This document shows, one piece after another, positions 49,692-62,565 of a DNA stretch of 64,000 nucleotides (the stretch's first letter is position 1; every line of letters begins with the position of its first letter). The translations under genes and the position numbers were made by a program. The stretch is from Whalleya microplaca (taxonomy: Eukaryota > Ascomycota > Sordariomycetes > Xylariales > Xylariaceae): NCBI GenBank assembly GCA_022497155.1, contig MU385787.1, forward strand, positions 62,001 through 126,000, written 5' to 3'. The notes beneath the pieces were generated by a model that had not been told where the DNA came from, did no database searches, and worked only from the letters and a program-made list of their open reading frames with translations.

Positions 49692-52600
49692 ATGAAAAAC
49701 CCAACGCTGAGAATCGGGGTCGATGTTGGCGGGTGAGATACGACCGAATTCTATTGGAAGCTTATATGCTGAATCGGAAATCGTAGGACTAATACAGATG
49801 GAGTCATCCTAGATCCGACAAAATCTACTGGCTCTGATCGGGGTATTGTTGCATGGAAAAAGTCGAGTACGACGAAGAACCCGAGCGACGGCATCAATAA
49901 CGTAATACAGGAGATGTTTCGGGAGTCAAAGGTGGAACCTGGTGATATCGCCAGCGTCACTATTGGAACAACGCATTTCATCAACGCAGTAGTTGAGATG
50001 GACAAATCGCGTTTAAGCAAGGTTGCCGTCATTCGCCTGTGTGGGCCATTCTCAAAAGCGATACCTGTTGGAGTGGACTGGCCGCCGAAGCTCCGAAACA
50101 TAATATGCGCGTATCGAGCTACTGTAGATGGTGGCCTCGAGATCGATGGTAGTTTGATCTCAGAGCTTAACGAAGACGAGATCCGGCGTCAGGTCGACAT
50201 CATCAAAGATATGGGAATTAGAAGCATTGTCGTTGTTGGAATCTTCAGTCCGATTGATATCGTTTACAGACAAGAGGAAACAGCAGCAGAGATCATCCAC
50301 AAACTATACCCCGAAGCCGATGTGGTGATTTCGAAAGAGGTAGCGAATATCGGGTACCTTGAAAGGGAGAATGCGGCAATACTGAATGCTTCAATCCTCC
50401 GTTTTGCTCGAAACACCATTCATTCATTCCAAGATGCTGTTGCTCGGTTAAACCTCCAATGCCCAGTTTTCGTCACCCAGAATGACGGCACGATATTACC
50501 AGCTAGCTCTGCAGCTCGGCTCCCTATCAGGACGTTCTCGAGCGGTCCAACTAACAGCATGAGGGGTGCCGCTTTCTTGACCCAAGACTTGGATAAAGAG
50601 CCCATGATGGTTGTGGACATCGGCGGAACAACGACAGACGTTGGCCTCTTGCTACAAAATGGGTTCCCAAGGCAGGCTGCAGCGTACAGCGAAATCGCGG
50701 GCATCCGCACTAATTTTTCATATCCCGACGTTAAGAGTATTGGCTTGGGAGGTGGATCAATCGTTCGAAAAGACAGAGATGGGCGACTAACGATCGGACC
50801 AGAGAGTGTGGGGTACCAGATCCAGGAGAAAGCTTTAGTTTTTGGAGGAGATATTCCCACGGCCACAGACTACACCGTTCTAGGGAATGCGAACGTGCAG
50901 ATCGGTGATCGTTCTGGAGTTGAAGGGAGCCAATTAGAAGCTGGTATATCAGAGTTCAAGGCGGAAGTGAAATCGATGCTAGAGCGTATCGTGGACACCA
51001 TGAAGACGTCTCCCCAAGACTTGCCAGTTGTGCTGGTGGGAGGTGGAGCGATCATAGCTCCAGATATACTTGTAGGAGCTAGCAGAGTTATCAAACCAGA
51101 TTGGTCCGGTGTTGCGAATGCTATCGGGGCGGCCACCGCTCGCGTTAGCGGCGTAGTGGACTCGATTGAAAGTACGGAATCAAGGACAATCTCCCAAGTG
51201 ATCGAACACTTATCAATGAGAGCCATAGATAAAGCAGTGGAAAACGGGGCGACGAGAGAAACAGTGATAATTGCCGAAATGGAAAACTTTCCTCTGCAAG
51301 TAGGTAAAACCCAATCTAATAGTCAACAACTTGAATGAGTTGATTGCTAACTAGATGCCCCAGTACGTGGCAAACCAATCGCGGATCATAATCAAGGCTG
51401 TTGGGGACTTTAACTTTTCTAGAACCGATTTAATGAGAAGCCTGACGAATGGTAACAGTCGGGACGACTTTGCAGACCAGGCAATCGACATTGCTGAAAA
51501 GCAAATTCATACGGATGGCAACGAGGATGAACGCTCCACCCCTCAGTCCTTGGAATATACCCAAGATTACATTGATACATATAAGCCAAATGTTGTCAAC
51601 CGGCAATGGTATATGTCGGAAACAGACCTTCAATGGATTGCCACAGGATGTTACATCCTTGGGACAGGTGGAGGTGGCAGCCCGTATCAACATATGCTAA
51701 GACTTCGAGAGATGCTGAGGGCTGGAGCAACAATAAGAATCATCTCGCCGTGGGATCTAAAGGATGATGACATAGTCGCATGTGGAGGTGGTAAAGGATC
51801 TCCACAAGTATCAATTGAGAAGCCATATGGTGACGAGTAGGTTACACCTTTTCTCTACTGCAAAATACTTCTACTGACAAGGTGGTATAGGATCTTGGAA
51901 TCGCAGAAAGAGCTGTACGAATTTCTCAAAATTAAACCAACTGCTGTGATCCCTTTGGAAATAGGAGGTGGGAATGGTCTACAAGGGCTTATAATAGGAG
52001 CGTCATCGAACTTAGACATCCCAGCGATTGATGGTGACTGGATGGGAAGAGCCTATCCAATATCGCATCAGACAACTCCTGTGGTATTTGAGAAGAAAGC
52101 AACCATGATACCATCTTGTATTTCCGACGGCAATGGACGTATTATGGTTAGTATTCCCTATGCTTTGTTATGAAGTCTATGGTACTTTCTTTACTTACCT
52201 AGGCATATTTAGTTCATGACTAAAGCCCACACAGAACTGGATGTAGAGCGCGCATTCCGCGCAGCTCTCTCCCAGATGGGCTCGCATGTCGGATGCGCAA
52301 AAGGACCCGTCAGTGGAGCCAACACGAAGTCCTGGGTCGTTGAGAACACAGTGTCCTTGTCGTGGAGAATTGGACGCGCAGTTGCTTTATCACGATGTTC
52401 AAACACAATTGACAACGTAGCTGAGGCTATTATCAAAGAGGTCGGCGGCACGGACTCGGCAAAAACTCTTTTCAAAGGGAAGATTGTGGGAGTTGAAAGA
52501 ATCACAAAAATGGGACATGCCTATGGCGAGGTTATCATAGAGTCGACAGTAGCCAATGACTCATACAGTGGCAAGGATAGCCACTATGTTAGAGAACGCC

Positions 52601-52993
52601 TTACGATTCCGTTCAAAAATGAGAATATCGTGGCGAAGAAGCTGAGTTCAAATGGAGAGGAAGAGGTAAACAAACATCCTTTGGAATATGATTGGTACGA
52701 TCATTTAATAAGCACAGGCTGACATTGTCATGGTCTAGATACTTGCAATCGTGCCGGATCTTATCTCAGTAATCGATGCACAAAATGGTGAGGCGTTGGG
52801 GACACAAGAATATCGATATGGCCTACTTGTTGTTGTTATTGGAATAACCGCATCGGAGAAGTGGACGTCAACGACAAGGGGAATTGAAATCGGCGGTCCG
52901 AAAGGCTTCGGCTTCAATGACCTTGTTTATAAACCCCTTGGAAAGTTTAAGAAACCGAAGAGTGTCATAGAGGAGTTTGACCAGTTTATTTGA
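49692..52993 (+). CDS. Hydantoinase/oxoprolinase-DUF917 fusion protein
   Basis: Six exons (49692-49732, 49787-51299, 51364-51836, 51891-52146, 52213-52665, 52739-52993) join in frame to 996 residues. The N-terminal Hydant_A_N part starts RIGVDVGGTNTDGVILD (nucleotide-binding loop) and continues to SVTIGTTHFINAV. The Hydantoinase_A part carries YLERENAAILNASI, VFVTQNDGTI, FSSGPTNSMRGAAFL, VVDIGGTTTDVG, SIGLGGGSIV and VVLVGGGAII. After YVANQSRIIIKAVGDFNFSR begins a second module with TGCYILGTGGGGSPY, IPLEIGGGNGL and IDGDWMGRAYP, typical of DUF917. The ATP-dependent amide or lactam opening role is by family. The DUF917 function is unknown. The enzyme is probably cytosolic. An upstream acceptor ending at 51354 would add three residues (MPQ). 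Confidence 0.88.
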
Positions 52994-54401
52994 GAGGATC
53001 TGGTGTCTAGAGGTCAAGTAAATGATTGAGATTTGAACAAATACGGTACCATAATCACACACATGAGAAAATTAGAGGAGTGAAAGGGAATTTCACACTG
53101 TTGGGGCAGGAGCTCAGCCCAGGCGAAACCGACATTTCCTGTGTGTAACGCTTGATTATGCCGCTAGATTAAAAAATTGCACGTTTGACGATGCCTGCAC
53201 GGGAAGGTGGGCTTGCTAGACTGTTGTCTATCAAATTGAGAACACAAGCAGATAGAGCTTTGTATAACATTGGTCACGAAATCCTTCATTAGTAGGCGCA
53301 AAGAAAATCTTCCCTGGATAATCGAAACGATTATTTTAACAGTGCTCACTAATAATATCAACTAAGTTTAATCTATACCGTATTTAGTTCCTACTGGTAA
53401 TTACCTGATTCGACAGCAGGTGTAAATGACAGGGCCGTATTGTTAGATAGTGTGGTGGTAGTCCGTGCCCACAGCTCTTAAGGGATCTGTAGGTACCATC
53501 ATTAATACACCACTTTTGGTCACCATAATCCTTGCCCTCGACCTCCCTCCTAATCCACAACTACAGTATAGATTGTTATATTATAGCTACTAAGCTTAAG
53601 TCACGTTCGTTTCCTAACACCGCCTTGATATTAGCCTTGGTACCTCATCTGGTGCATAGAGCCATCAGACTATTTGATAGCGCTTCTCATAAAGTTTCTG
53701 ATGTATATTCTCAATAAGCACATATTTTCGGCTGAGACAGATTCATCTAGGAAATCTTCACCGAGCTCATTCTCTGGGGGTATAAGGCCTTCAGATAAAT
53801 GTGTGCTTCGTTCTATAAAACCCTTTGGGAAATTTGTGACACTCTATTATTCTAGGGTATTTAATTGGCCCTTAGAATTTGTTGTAGCCGATAGTGCTAT
53901 TCTCTCGCAGCTATATATAAAGAGTGTGACGAGCTTACGAGCTTCTGACGAATTAAGATATCTTAGATAGATAGCAGTATCTTTTGCTTTGCCACCCAAC
54001 TTATTGCAGGGAGCGGCGCATTGCATACGTGGATCTGAACCTGGAATCTGAGACGCTTCTTGAGAAAAACGATATATTTGTAATACTCGACTGCTATTTG
54101 TTTATGTTGCTGACGCTGCTGTGTAACTCCGCAGCCTACATGAGACCCCCGGTCCAGCTTCTCTTGCTTACTTATGACACTCTGCTCCTCCAAAATTGGC
54201 TGTAGATATTGGCTCGCATGCAGATGCAGGCGTCTTATTGGAAGTTTTTTTTTGTGGGCGGACTGAGTCGGCAAATTGAGAAGACCGACTCATATCCCTC
54301 GTTGCCCCCTCTCCCCGAGTTCCTGTCTCTGACTTCATGTGTTTTGTACTGACACCCTAGCCACAACGCATTTTAGATACAAGAACCACGATCGATATGT
54401 C
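52994..54401. other. AT-rich intergenic region
   Basis: No supportable gene. A plus-strand open frame at 53674-53970 and a shorter one around 53984-54205 have no recognisable motif and no splice partners, and could be relics. A T/G run lies at 54244-54256. Confidence 0.4.
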
Positions 54402-57400
54402 ATGGCAACACAATATGAGAAACCAACCGTGGATTACGAAGAAGGAGAAGAAGAGCCAAGCAAGCAAAATTTGCCAAGTTTCGAACAGCCAGATCAACAC
54501 GAAGATCATATGACTCCAGGCAGCAATCCAGCGCATCCTTCTGGCCGTGACGAGAGTCGTCAGACGCCTGCATCAGATAATAATACTCCAGAGAAAGAGG
54601 TGATTTACTTGAAAGATGCCACAGGAAGGAAGTTCACATTCCCGTTTAAGCTGGCGAGGACATGGCATGTATGTATATCCATCCTTCTAGCTCTCCATAG
54701 AAAATTGACGTTAGCAGGGAATGGTGGATTTGATCGAACAATCCTCGCATCGTATAGAAATAATTGGTCCGCTTATTAAGGCAGGCCACTATGATCTTAT
54801 TGCCCCTGATGGAAGTACAATTCTCCCTTCAGTCTGGGAGCAATGTATTGAACCGGGATGGTTAGTATCTATGCGCTTGTGGAAAGATGCTGACGATGCG
54901 AAAAGGGAGGAGGAATATACTTTGAGGAAGAAGGTTATGGAGGAAGCAAGGGTAAAGGCCGAGGAGGAGCTAAAAAGGTCTTTAAAAGATGAAGCCCCTA
55001 TACGATTCAAAGATGCTGTAGGAAGGAAATTTAGTTTCCCTTTCGAAATCTGTAAAACTTGGCGAGTAAGTTCTGTGTTGGGCCATGTCTTGCTTTGTCG
55101 GATTTAACTAAGAGTTAATTTTATAGGGCATGGAGGAGCTGATAAAAGGTGCCTTCATACACCTAGATATAGTCGGCCTGCATGTTCAAAAAGGACATGA
55201 TGACTTGGTCGGACCGAACGGCGAAGTCATTCTCCCGCAAGTCTGGGAGAAAGTGATCCAACCTGACTGGGCGGTCACCATGGCTATGTGGCCTATGGAT
55301 AGCTTGCGGGATGGCATTCGTGCGCATCGCACACGTCCACCTCCGCCTGGTATGCAATATCCTCCACCTCCACCTCCACCTCCTATACAGTATCCACCAG
55401 CTCACGCCCATCTGCAAGGGCCAAATCCTAGTGTTCCGCATTTTGGCGTTCCGTATCCGTCCATGGGTGAACCTCAATTGGAAGCTGAACCGCCATTGAA
55501 GAAGGCAAACAAGAATCCGGATGGTGTATTGCAGTGGATGGTGCCCGACGCACGCTCTAGGCTAAACCAAAAGAAACCAGATGCGCCAGTACTTGAGCCT
55601 GATTTAGGTGTTACCAAGGTAAAGATAGCTAAACCTCTTAAAAAACAGGGAAGACCCCCACCTTTTTACCTCAACCCAAACCTGTTGCCAAAGGGTCTGC
55701 AGAATCGTCTACAGTCTCAAACGAGTCTATAGCAGACGGCAACGGCGATGACCCGGACTCAAATGAGATTGATTTCACCGAGTTAGATACTCGACGGGAA
55801 GCTCAGAGAAGGAATTTGATCGTAGTCTGCAAATATAGAAACCCATCCAGTCTACAAGGTCGAACAGTCCGACGCCAGACTATCCCGCTGGTAGAGAGGG
55901 CAATTGCTACACCTAGACGGCTCGAGATTAGCTCAGCTCGTGTGTATTTTGAAGGCCCTATGATGATCCAGCCCTCTTCGTTGGAACTCATTCGACGTCC
56001 GAATATAACTCCCGCGCCTGGTATTAAAGTGGCGCAAAGTGAACGAGACCAAATGACTTGGTTGTAAGTGTTTACTTATATGATACAATCCTCTTTTATA
56101 TCTGCGACTCGCACCTCTAGGCACGTCACTAGAAACTTCATGAACTTTCAAGAATTTGAGGTATGCGATCATTTTTGACTCACCGTTATGAGCAAAACTC
56201 AAGGATAGGCGTACAGGACATTGCACTGTTCGACCTCTCATCAGATCCTGAAATTCGACGACTAATAAATCATTTACTTGATACAGTCAAGTCTAAAATG
56301 ATTGATGAAGACTGGTACATAAGGCCTGGGACTGTCCTCCGATGTGATACGAATCCAGCGGAAGATACATTTAACTCCACGCTGTTCGTCTCCTTGCCAA
56401 ATCTGCACTCATGCCCTTATGATAGTCGTCCTTTTCAAAAGGGCGAGGCGATTTGCCGAGACCGGAAACTCCATGAAGCCTTTGATCGTATCAGCACTAC
56501 GAACTTTGGCCAAGAGAAAGGCTGGTATAGCAGACGTGATGGGGGGTTAGGGAGGAATCAAGTATTGTGGGTGCGACAAACGTGGATATTACTTGCTGGT
56601 CAAAGTAAGTCATCCTCATGTGCTGAAAATGAGTTAGAAGTGCCTAATATGATGCTAGATATCCTCACATACGGTAGCTTTTCGAAGGATGTACTTGAGG
56701 CTAGTAATATCACAATACAAGACGAGATATCTCATGCTGACGATGGCGACCGAATCATCCAAATTATGGATCAGGATAGAAGACTGTTCTACATACGCTC
56801 TAGCAAATGCAAGAGTTTCTACGTAAGTAACGATTAGTTGATATTCCCTTGGACTGAAACAATCCTCTGTAGGAATTGCAAGTGGCTTTGATCCGCCAGT
56901 TCGTCCGAATAGGACAAGTGAATATAGAAGATAACCCACTTCACTTTTATCTTCAGGACGGCCAAGAAGTGACTCCGAGGAAATGGTCTAAACTTCTAAA
57001 ACAGGTTGATATTCCGTTGATCAGGGTTATTCTGAATCCGATTTCCACAGCCAAGCAATTTGATGAAGGCTCCTCGTCTTCGGTGATGACCCAGGTTTCA
57101 AAGAACATAGATGACGATATGCTTTCACTGGACGGATCTCAATCGGACGAAGGCACCGACAACACAGGGTCCCAGACATCCAAAAAGGATGCCTATGGAA
57201 ACAATGATTGTGGGTTCTTACTCATAAATTCGGAATCAGCAACAATCAGTACGTATTTACCCGTGCACAATTATGTCCTCTTGTTGGGGCTAAGCCAGAC
57301 GTAGCCCCGGAGTATGATCTTCCAGAATTAAATCGAAAGGTTCCGCCCTTTCTTAGCTGGTTAAGCGAAGCAGGTAGCGGAAAGCCGAAGAATATTGCTA

Positions 57401-59333
57401 GTGGATTCAAGGAAGCCATAATACGCATTGAGTTGAAGCTTCTTCGCGTGGACGAGAAAGAGTACTCTGATAACTTGATGGAAGAATTCTACCAAACTTT
57501 TGACTCGACTGATTTCTATCGAGAAACGAATGCGCTCGAATACGAGGAATTTAAGCACCAAAGAACGAGGTTCCATAAGGGGAAATACAATCAGAAATAC
57601 CCCTATACTTCAAGCCTGTCCGATGACAAAGCCTTGAAGCTGGTGGACGAATACTTCGATGTCAGAATTCTCACACTGGAGTCGTTTATATTAATCGATT
57701 TTGAGTCGAAGCCAACATCCAAGTTCCTCGGTGCCTTGGCAGATATTATGAAGGTATAGTATGACATAGAAATGCACATATATTCTTGACAGGAGTGACT
57801 AATTTGTAGGATCCTACTTTCAGTCTACTTGTTAATGACAATGGTACTGAGGCTTCAGACCCAGATATTCCAGACACATCTATGCAGGAAAGAAAGTCTA
57901 GGTGGGTCGTCTCCCAAACTAGGATGCTTACCGGTAGTCATGAGCTACGCAACAGACCTCGAACGGTAGACGATACGAAATGCAAAGAGTGTGAACGAGG
58001 AACCGTATATTCGAACATGGAAAGCGCCATCACTCACATTCGTCGAGCACACGTCGCAGATTCCATGACTGAAGAAAGTCCCCGCTACTATGTTCTACCA
58101 TTACTAGACGCTTTACACGAAAGGCTAGCAGATAGTCAATTCGACTTGCTTCGGTGTAGTCGCGATACAATGGCTTCAATCCTCCAAAAGCTAGTATCTA
58201 TTCAAGATGGGGTCATTTATGATAACGAGTTTCGAGAACAACGAGGTCTTCCGTGGCAATTGCTCGAGGCATTCAAATGGATATTCATATATGTCAGCGG
58301 GGTCTCCCATCTTCTTCACCAGATATCATGGTTCTACAAGGATGAGCTCCGTCATAAAAATATCAAATACCTGACTAGCGCCAAAATTCGAATAAAGAAG
58401 CACTTGCTTTCTAAGGTCGGCTTGACAATTGAAGACCTTGTCAGGAAGGCCGAGAGAGTCCTTGTGTCCCCGACCACTCTGATGGAAGAAGATAATCCAG
58501 AGGGTTTCGTCAAATCCGTCGGGCAACACTATGTGGCAGCAAGAATAGTGTGCAACCTCCTAAGGATGCCACTTAGGAATAACAAGCAGATATCCAATAC
58601 ATGTGAAACATATACAAGAAGTCTCGTAGGTACTTTATTATCAGATTTCTTCTAGGACTATGCTAATTACAGACAGGCATCCCAAATTACGCGCAATCCT
58701 ACCAAGCGCCAGATCCTCAGTATCGGTGCTCTAAGAAATGAATTAAATATGATCAAGGAATTCCATGAATGGCAAAGGGAGACTCTCTACAACTTTGATC
58801 TTGTCATCAATCCCGATTCATATCCACGCGGTTTCAAACACGAAGAGCGAGCCAAACTCTTCTCGAGCGAATACGGTCTCATAATATGGGAGGACAAGAA
58901 ACTTGAGAAGGACATCCATCAGATTTCACAACTACTGTTAAATTGCGATTGGATGGTCGAGCAAGTCCGCGAACTGACTGAAATTATGAAAGATGATCAA
59001 GGGCGCGCGATCTTTATCTTCACGACAGTTACCATCATCTTTCTTCCCCTGAGCTTCGTAGCTACATACATTAGCATGAGTGGAGGAACGACTGGACAGG
59101 ACTGGAGCGGAATTCAGGCTCTGTTCTGGGAGGTTGCCGGCCCGCTCACCCTCGGAGTCCTTACTTTTTGTCTGTTTGTAGCCCAGAGAGAAAATATTGC
59201 AAACGCAATTCTAGCTCAATGGGTTGAGAAGGCAATGACTTGGAGAGATGTAGAGATGTGGAGATCGCCCAGATCCTGGAAATGGGGAATGAATTCCGAG
59301 ACTAAAGAGGAAGTTCTAGAAGAGTTAGACTAG
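54402..59333 (+). CDS. Tandem ubiquitin-like-domain protein with CorA-like membrane C-terminus
   Basis: Ten exons (54402-54668, 54718-55065, 55127-55607, 55649-56063, 56121-56160, 56217-56822, 56873-57248, 57305-57753, 57810-58625, 58677-59333) join in frame to 1484 residues. Two copies of the fungal ubiquitin-like domain lie near the N-terminus: IYLKDATGRKFTFPF...WEQCIEPGW (about residues 68-145) and IRFKDAVGRKFSFPF...WEKVIQPDW (about 190-265). A poly-Pro stretch follows, then a long region without known domain, then CKECERGT...HIRRAH, a C-X2-C...H-X4-H motif near residue 1045. The C-terminus has two helices, IFIFTTVTIIFLPLSFVATY and GPLTLGVLTFCLFVA, placed as in CorA-type channels, but SMS replaces the GMN motif. 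Function unknown. Intron 4 (41 nt, 55608-55648) is unusually short. Confidence 0.82.
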
Positions 59334-60190
59334 TAACCTGTCTAGTAGCGGCCAGATAATAGAGCAAATTCAGAGCTATGCTTGGCTCTTTCCGGGCACC
59401 TATGTAGCTTGACAAGTCACAAGGGAAGACAACGAACTACAGTACGCCATGGTTGCAGATGAAGTGGATTGTGAGGGTGGAACTAAAAGAAGAGGAATTT
59501 TAAAGTGAGAAAATGGGCAAGACTTAGATAGAAACGAATATGAAATTGGTGACAATACTAGTAGTGACGTATTCGTTAGGAAAGTTAGAACCAGGGAACA
59601 AATATTCCTTTCCCTAGTCAGAAGTATCAGATAAGTTACCCGATCTTTAATAGCTTATACCATATTGATAACATAGCCGCTCGTTTAGGTATTCAATTGA
59701 AAAAGCTAGCTAAGAAAGTAAATATTGAAAAACTGAAAGTGTAAAGGGAGAATGGAGATAGTATGCTAAACACTGTTTAATCAAATGAAAAATTATGATT
59801 CCTAGACGAGTTTCTACAAAAATAAATGTTAGGCAGGTGCTTCCGATCAAAGCGTTGTCAAATGTTATGTCCATAGCAGTAAAGAGAAACAGGCAGAAAG
59901 TAGGTATGCAAGGTATTCTATGACGCACTCAGAGTCTTAAGTGCTTTGTGGAACTTAGTAAGCAAGGTCACTCCATAGGCTTGTAACTATAGAAGCAACT
60001 AACTTTTGAAGTTATTTACTTTATGTTGCTATCCACCAACCGGGAACCTGAATCTTTGCACAGCAACCCCCTTACCCCGCCGTCACCAAGGTCGAAATAG
60101 CCAAATCAAGTTTAACAGGACCAAAAGAGACACCAAATGAAAAACGCTAGAGAGTCAGCAGATTTCATAAGACACTGGGCCAAGTTTATT
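59334..60190. other. Convergent intergenic region
   Basis: AT-rich 3' flanks of two genes pointing at each other. No coding signal. Confidence 0.4.
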
Positions 60191-60928
60191 CTAGTCATAC
60201 CTATACACAATGGCGATTATCCAAGTTGCTGAGACACACCCACACTGCGTCAACTCGTCTCCGAATTTCTCACACTCGGGCAACTTGCGCATTCCTAGGA
60301 TGGGAACATACGTGGATTGAAATACGATCAGGATGATACACACAGCGAGGCACAAGGCATGCCACGGAAACGAATACTTCAGGATGGACAGCCGTGTCTG
60401 ATCGATGCTGAGTTGGTTGAAAGGGTAACGATTCATCCGAGAAAGATGGATCGCCGCAATAGTGATGAGACAGCTGTGTACAATAAGTCCGAGCGACGGC
60501 TGGGAGTGTCAGAATTTGCCTATATGTTTTTAATCCGGGTTGTGAGTAGTCACCAGTGCGATCTCTGTCCGTTGAATGTGGTGGCCTGCGGGCGAAAACG
60601 TAATCCAGGTGTGTTTGAGGACTGCCCTGTCATCTTCACCCTGCGCACCAGTGTACGCTAAGACGGAGACGATGAGCATCCCTATGTCAATCAGTATACC
60701 AAATATGTACAGCCATATGGCCGTGGTCATGAGACAATGCAGCAAAGCAGGCGATCGGGAGGAGCTGATTTCAGGCATCGCAGGCGATGGGAAATTTTTG
60801 GTAGCTAGGATTCCCGTATCTTGTACAGTCGACGTTTTTTGATATCCTTGCTTCGAGTTAAGCTCCATGATCGGGACTGCCGGGCCTGGCGGAGGCATCA
60901 TCGTTTTCAGCTCATGATGCCAAGACAC
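60191..60928 (-). CDS. Small multi-pass membrane protein of unknown function
   Basis: Two exons (60554-60928 and 60191-60499, minus) join in phase 0 across a 54-nt intron with donor GTGACT, a CTGAC branch-like site and acceptor CCCAG, giving 227 residues. The N-terminus is Pro/Ser-rich and cytosolic-looking. About four hydrophobic segments follow: CLMTTAIWLYIFGILIDIGM, SLGLIVHSCLITIAAIHL, FPWHALCLAVCIILIVFQ and a weak C-terminal one (ATWIIAIVYRYD). Acidic and cysteine-containing loops (PECEKFGDELTQCGC) lie between the last two. I recognise no family. An alternative start ten codons in (MPPPGPAV) is possible. Confidence 0.6.
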
Positions 60929-62217
60929 ATAACTTCACTTTAGAGCGTGAACCTGTCAGTCCGTCAGCTCTGCCACTGCCAAGGCGCTACAGATGCAAAA
61001 AATCAAGGAACATTGCTGCTGTTTTATCCAGCTACTTACCTATGACCCTCCAAGATCATTCGAATTTCGTAGAAGAATTTGATAGCCACGGGAGCCAAGG
61101 AGCCATTCTTCGCACAATGAAAACGCCGCCTCAAATGCCAACTACAACGGAGAAGCAATCTAGTAGAACCTAGAGTAAAACATGATATCCTTGAAGGTCG
61201 ATGACATTAGGTGGTTAGCCTATAGTTCGCGTTTCACCAGATGAAGTGGTTAAATTGAATTGGGGACTTTTACCGGCAGCCGTATATGAGTTGGGTATCG
61301 TCTGAATGCGTCTTCATAGGGTAGTGGAAGCCCCATTTTGTATCCAGAGTTATATTTCTCTTTTTAAACAGTTTCGAAAGCTCTATCATTTGCCCCCTAC
61401 AGTTTCAGCCCTCGAAACTTCATGAATAAGAAAAGAAGTACTGAAATACTTACTCCAGGTTTCAAACAGGAATATTGTACTTAGGTAGCCTATGGTATCA
61501 GCTTGGGGAAATGGCAGTGACCTTGCATATCACACGGATGAACTGTTAACATACGCCCTATAGGGCTGAGTGGAGGTACGGGCCTACATATGGCCGATAC
61601 GCCTATACATGTATATATAAGGTGGCGTAGCCACCTTCCTATAGCTTCACCTTGCACTAATCAAGTCACTATACTCCTCATTACTTTGTCCCATATTGAC
61701 ATGAACAAGGACTCTTGCTATAGTAGACTCTAACGAGACATACTCTACTTTGATATGAATATTTTTCGCATCTGATTAAATAGCAGTTTTCATTCCTACA
61801 TAAATCGCAATTAAGCAGTAGTTAGGTCTAAGATTTACCAGTATTGTTGTGTTTGCTGCCGTATGGGCGGGAAATATTTCCAAAAAATACACACCCCATT
61901 ATGCTTAAACGCTCGCCTAGGACAATGTATTGTCTTATGATATGGCAAATGGTTGATCTATACAGTACAGTGCAAAAGCTAGTCTTACTACAGAGAGTGT
62001 AATGTCAACACGAGAGTTGAAGAAAACCCGACAACTCTACTGCGGTAAGGTATGTTGAAAGTGCTGGAAATGATGAAAAAGGCAGCGACGCAGCAATCTA
62101 TTTGGAGATCAAATGCTAGCAGTTTGAGTAGGGCAAGGACCTTGATTGGGATCGGCCCTAGTAGATATGTCAGTTATTCATTTTGTACTCCAAGCCGCCA
62201 ACACGGATAGAACTGGC
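60929..62217. other. Intergenic region, no gene seen
   Basis: About 1.3 kb, AT-rich. It includes TACATGTATATATAAGG near 61606-61622, a TATA-like run facing plus, but no gene follows on that strand. It presumably also contains the promoter of the membrane protein. Confidence 0.4.
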
Positions 62218-62565
62218 TCACTTATATTCCCAGTTTGTGTATCTTGATCTTCCTCCGGACTCTCGGCACCCCTTGATTTCTGCTTTTAGTCCCTTGGTAC
62301 ACTCGTCTGTGCTGAGAATGCGTTCGCCCTCTTGAATGTGCCATATCTGGAACTGGATTTGCTTATTGTTCCAATCTACACAATTCCCTTTGTATCCGCC
62401 GACAGTTCCAGCGGCGGTGTATGTACCATTGAGTTCTGGGCATACTTTGTCGGCTTCCTTCAGAGCACCCTCCATGTCACCCCAGCGTTCCCCTCCCGGA
62501 TAGCATCTGGCATAGACCATGCTCATCAAGAGAGCTAATGTAGAAAGAACGGTGGTGGGTAGCAT
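62218..62565 (-). CDS. Small secreted cysteine-containing protein
   Basis: Intronless 115-codon frame. The first 20 residues (MLPTTVLSTLALLMSMVYAR) form a clear signal peptide. The mature part of about 95 residues holds five cysteines (ARCYPGG, KVCPELN, GNCVDWN, DECTKG, KGCRES), several Trp and Tyr, and no membrane helix. Small secreted proteins of this kind in fungi are often effectors, antimicrobial proteins or cell-surface factors; the choice cannot be made from sequence. An odd cysteine number would leave one unpaired or pairing between chains. It is isolated from its neighbours by more than 1 kb on each side. Confidence 0.7.
   Translation of the reverse strand: MLPTTVLSTLALLMSMVYARCYPGGERWGDMEGALKEADKVCPELNGTYTAAGTVGGYKGNCVDWNNKQIQFQIWHIQEGERILSTDECTKGLKAEIKGCRESGGRSRYTNWEYK

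Noticed and set aside
53674..53970. 98-codon frame that might be a transposon relic
   Set aside because: No transposase, reverse transcriptase or integrase motif, and no terminal repeats were found around it.
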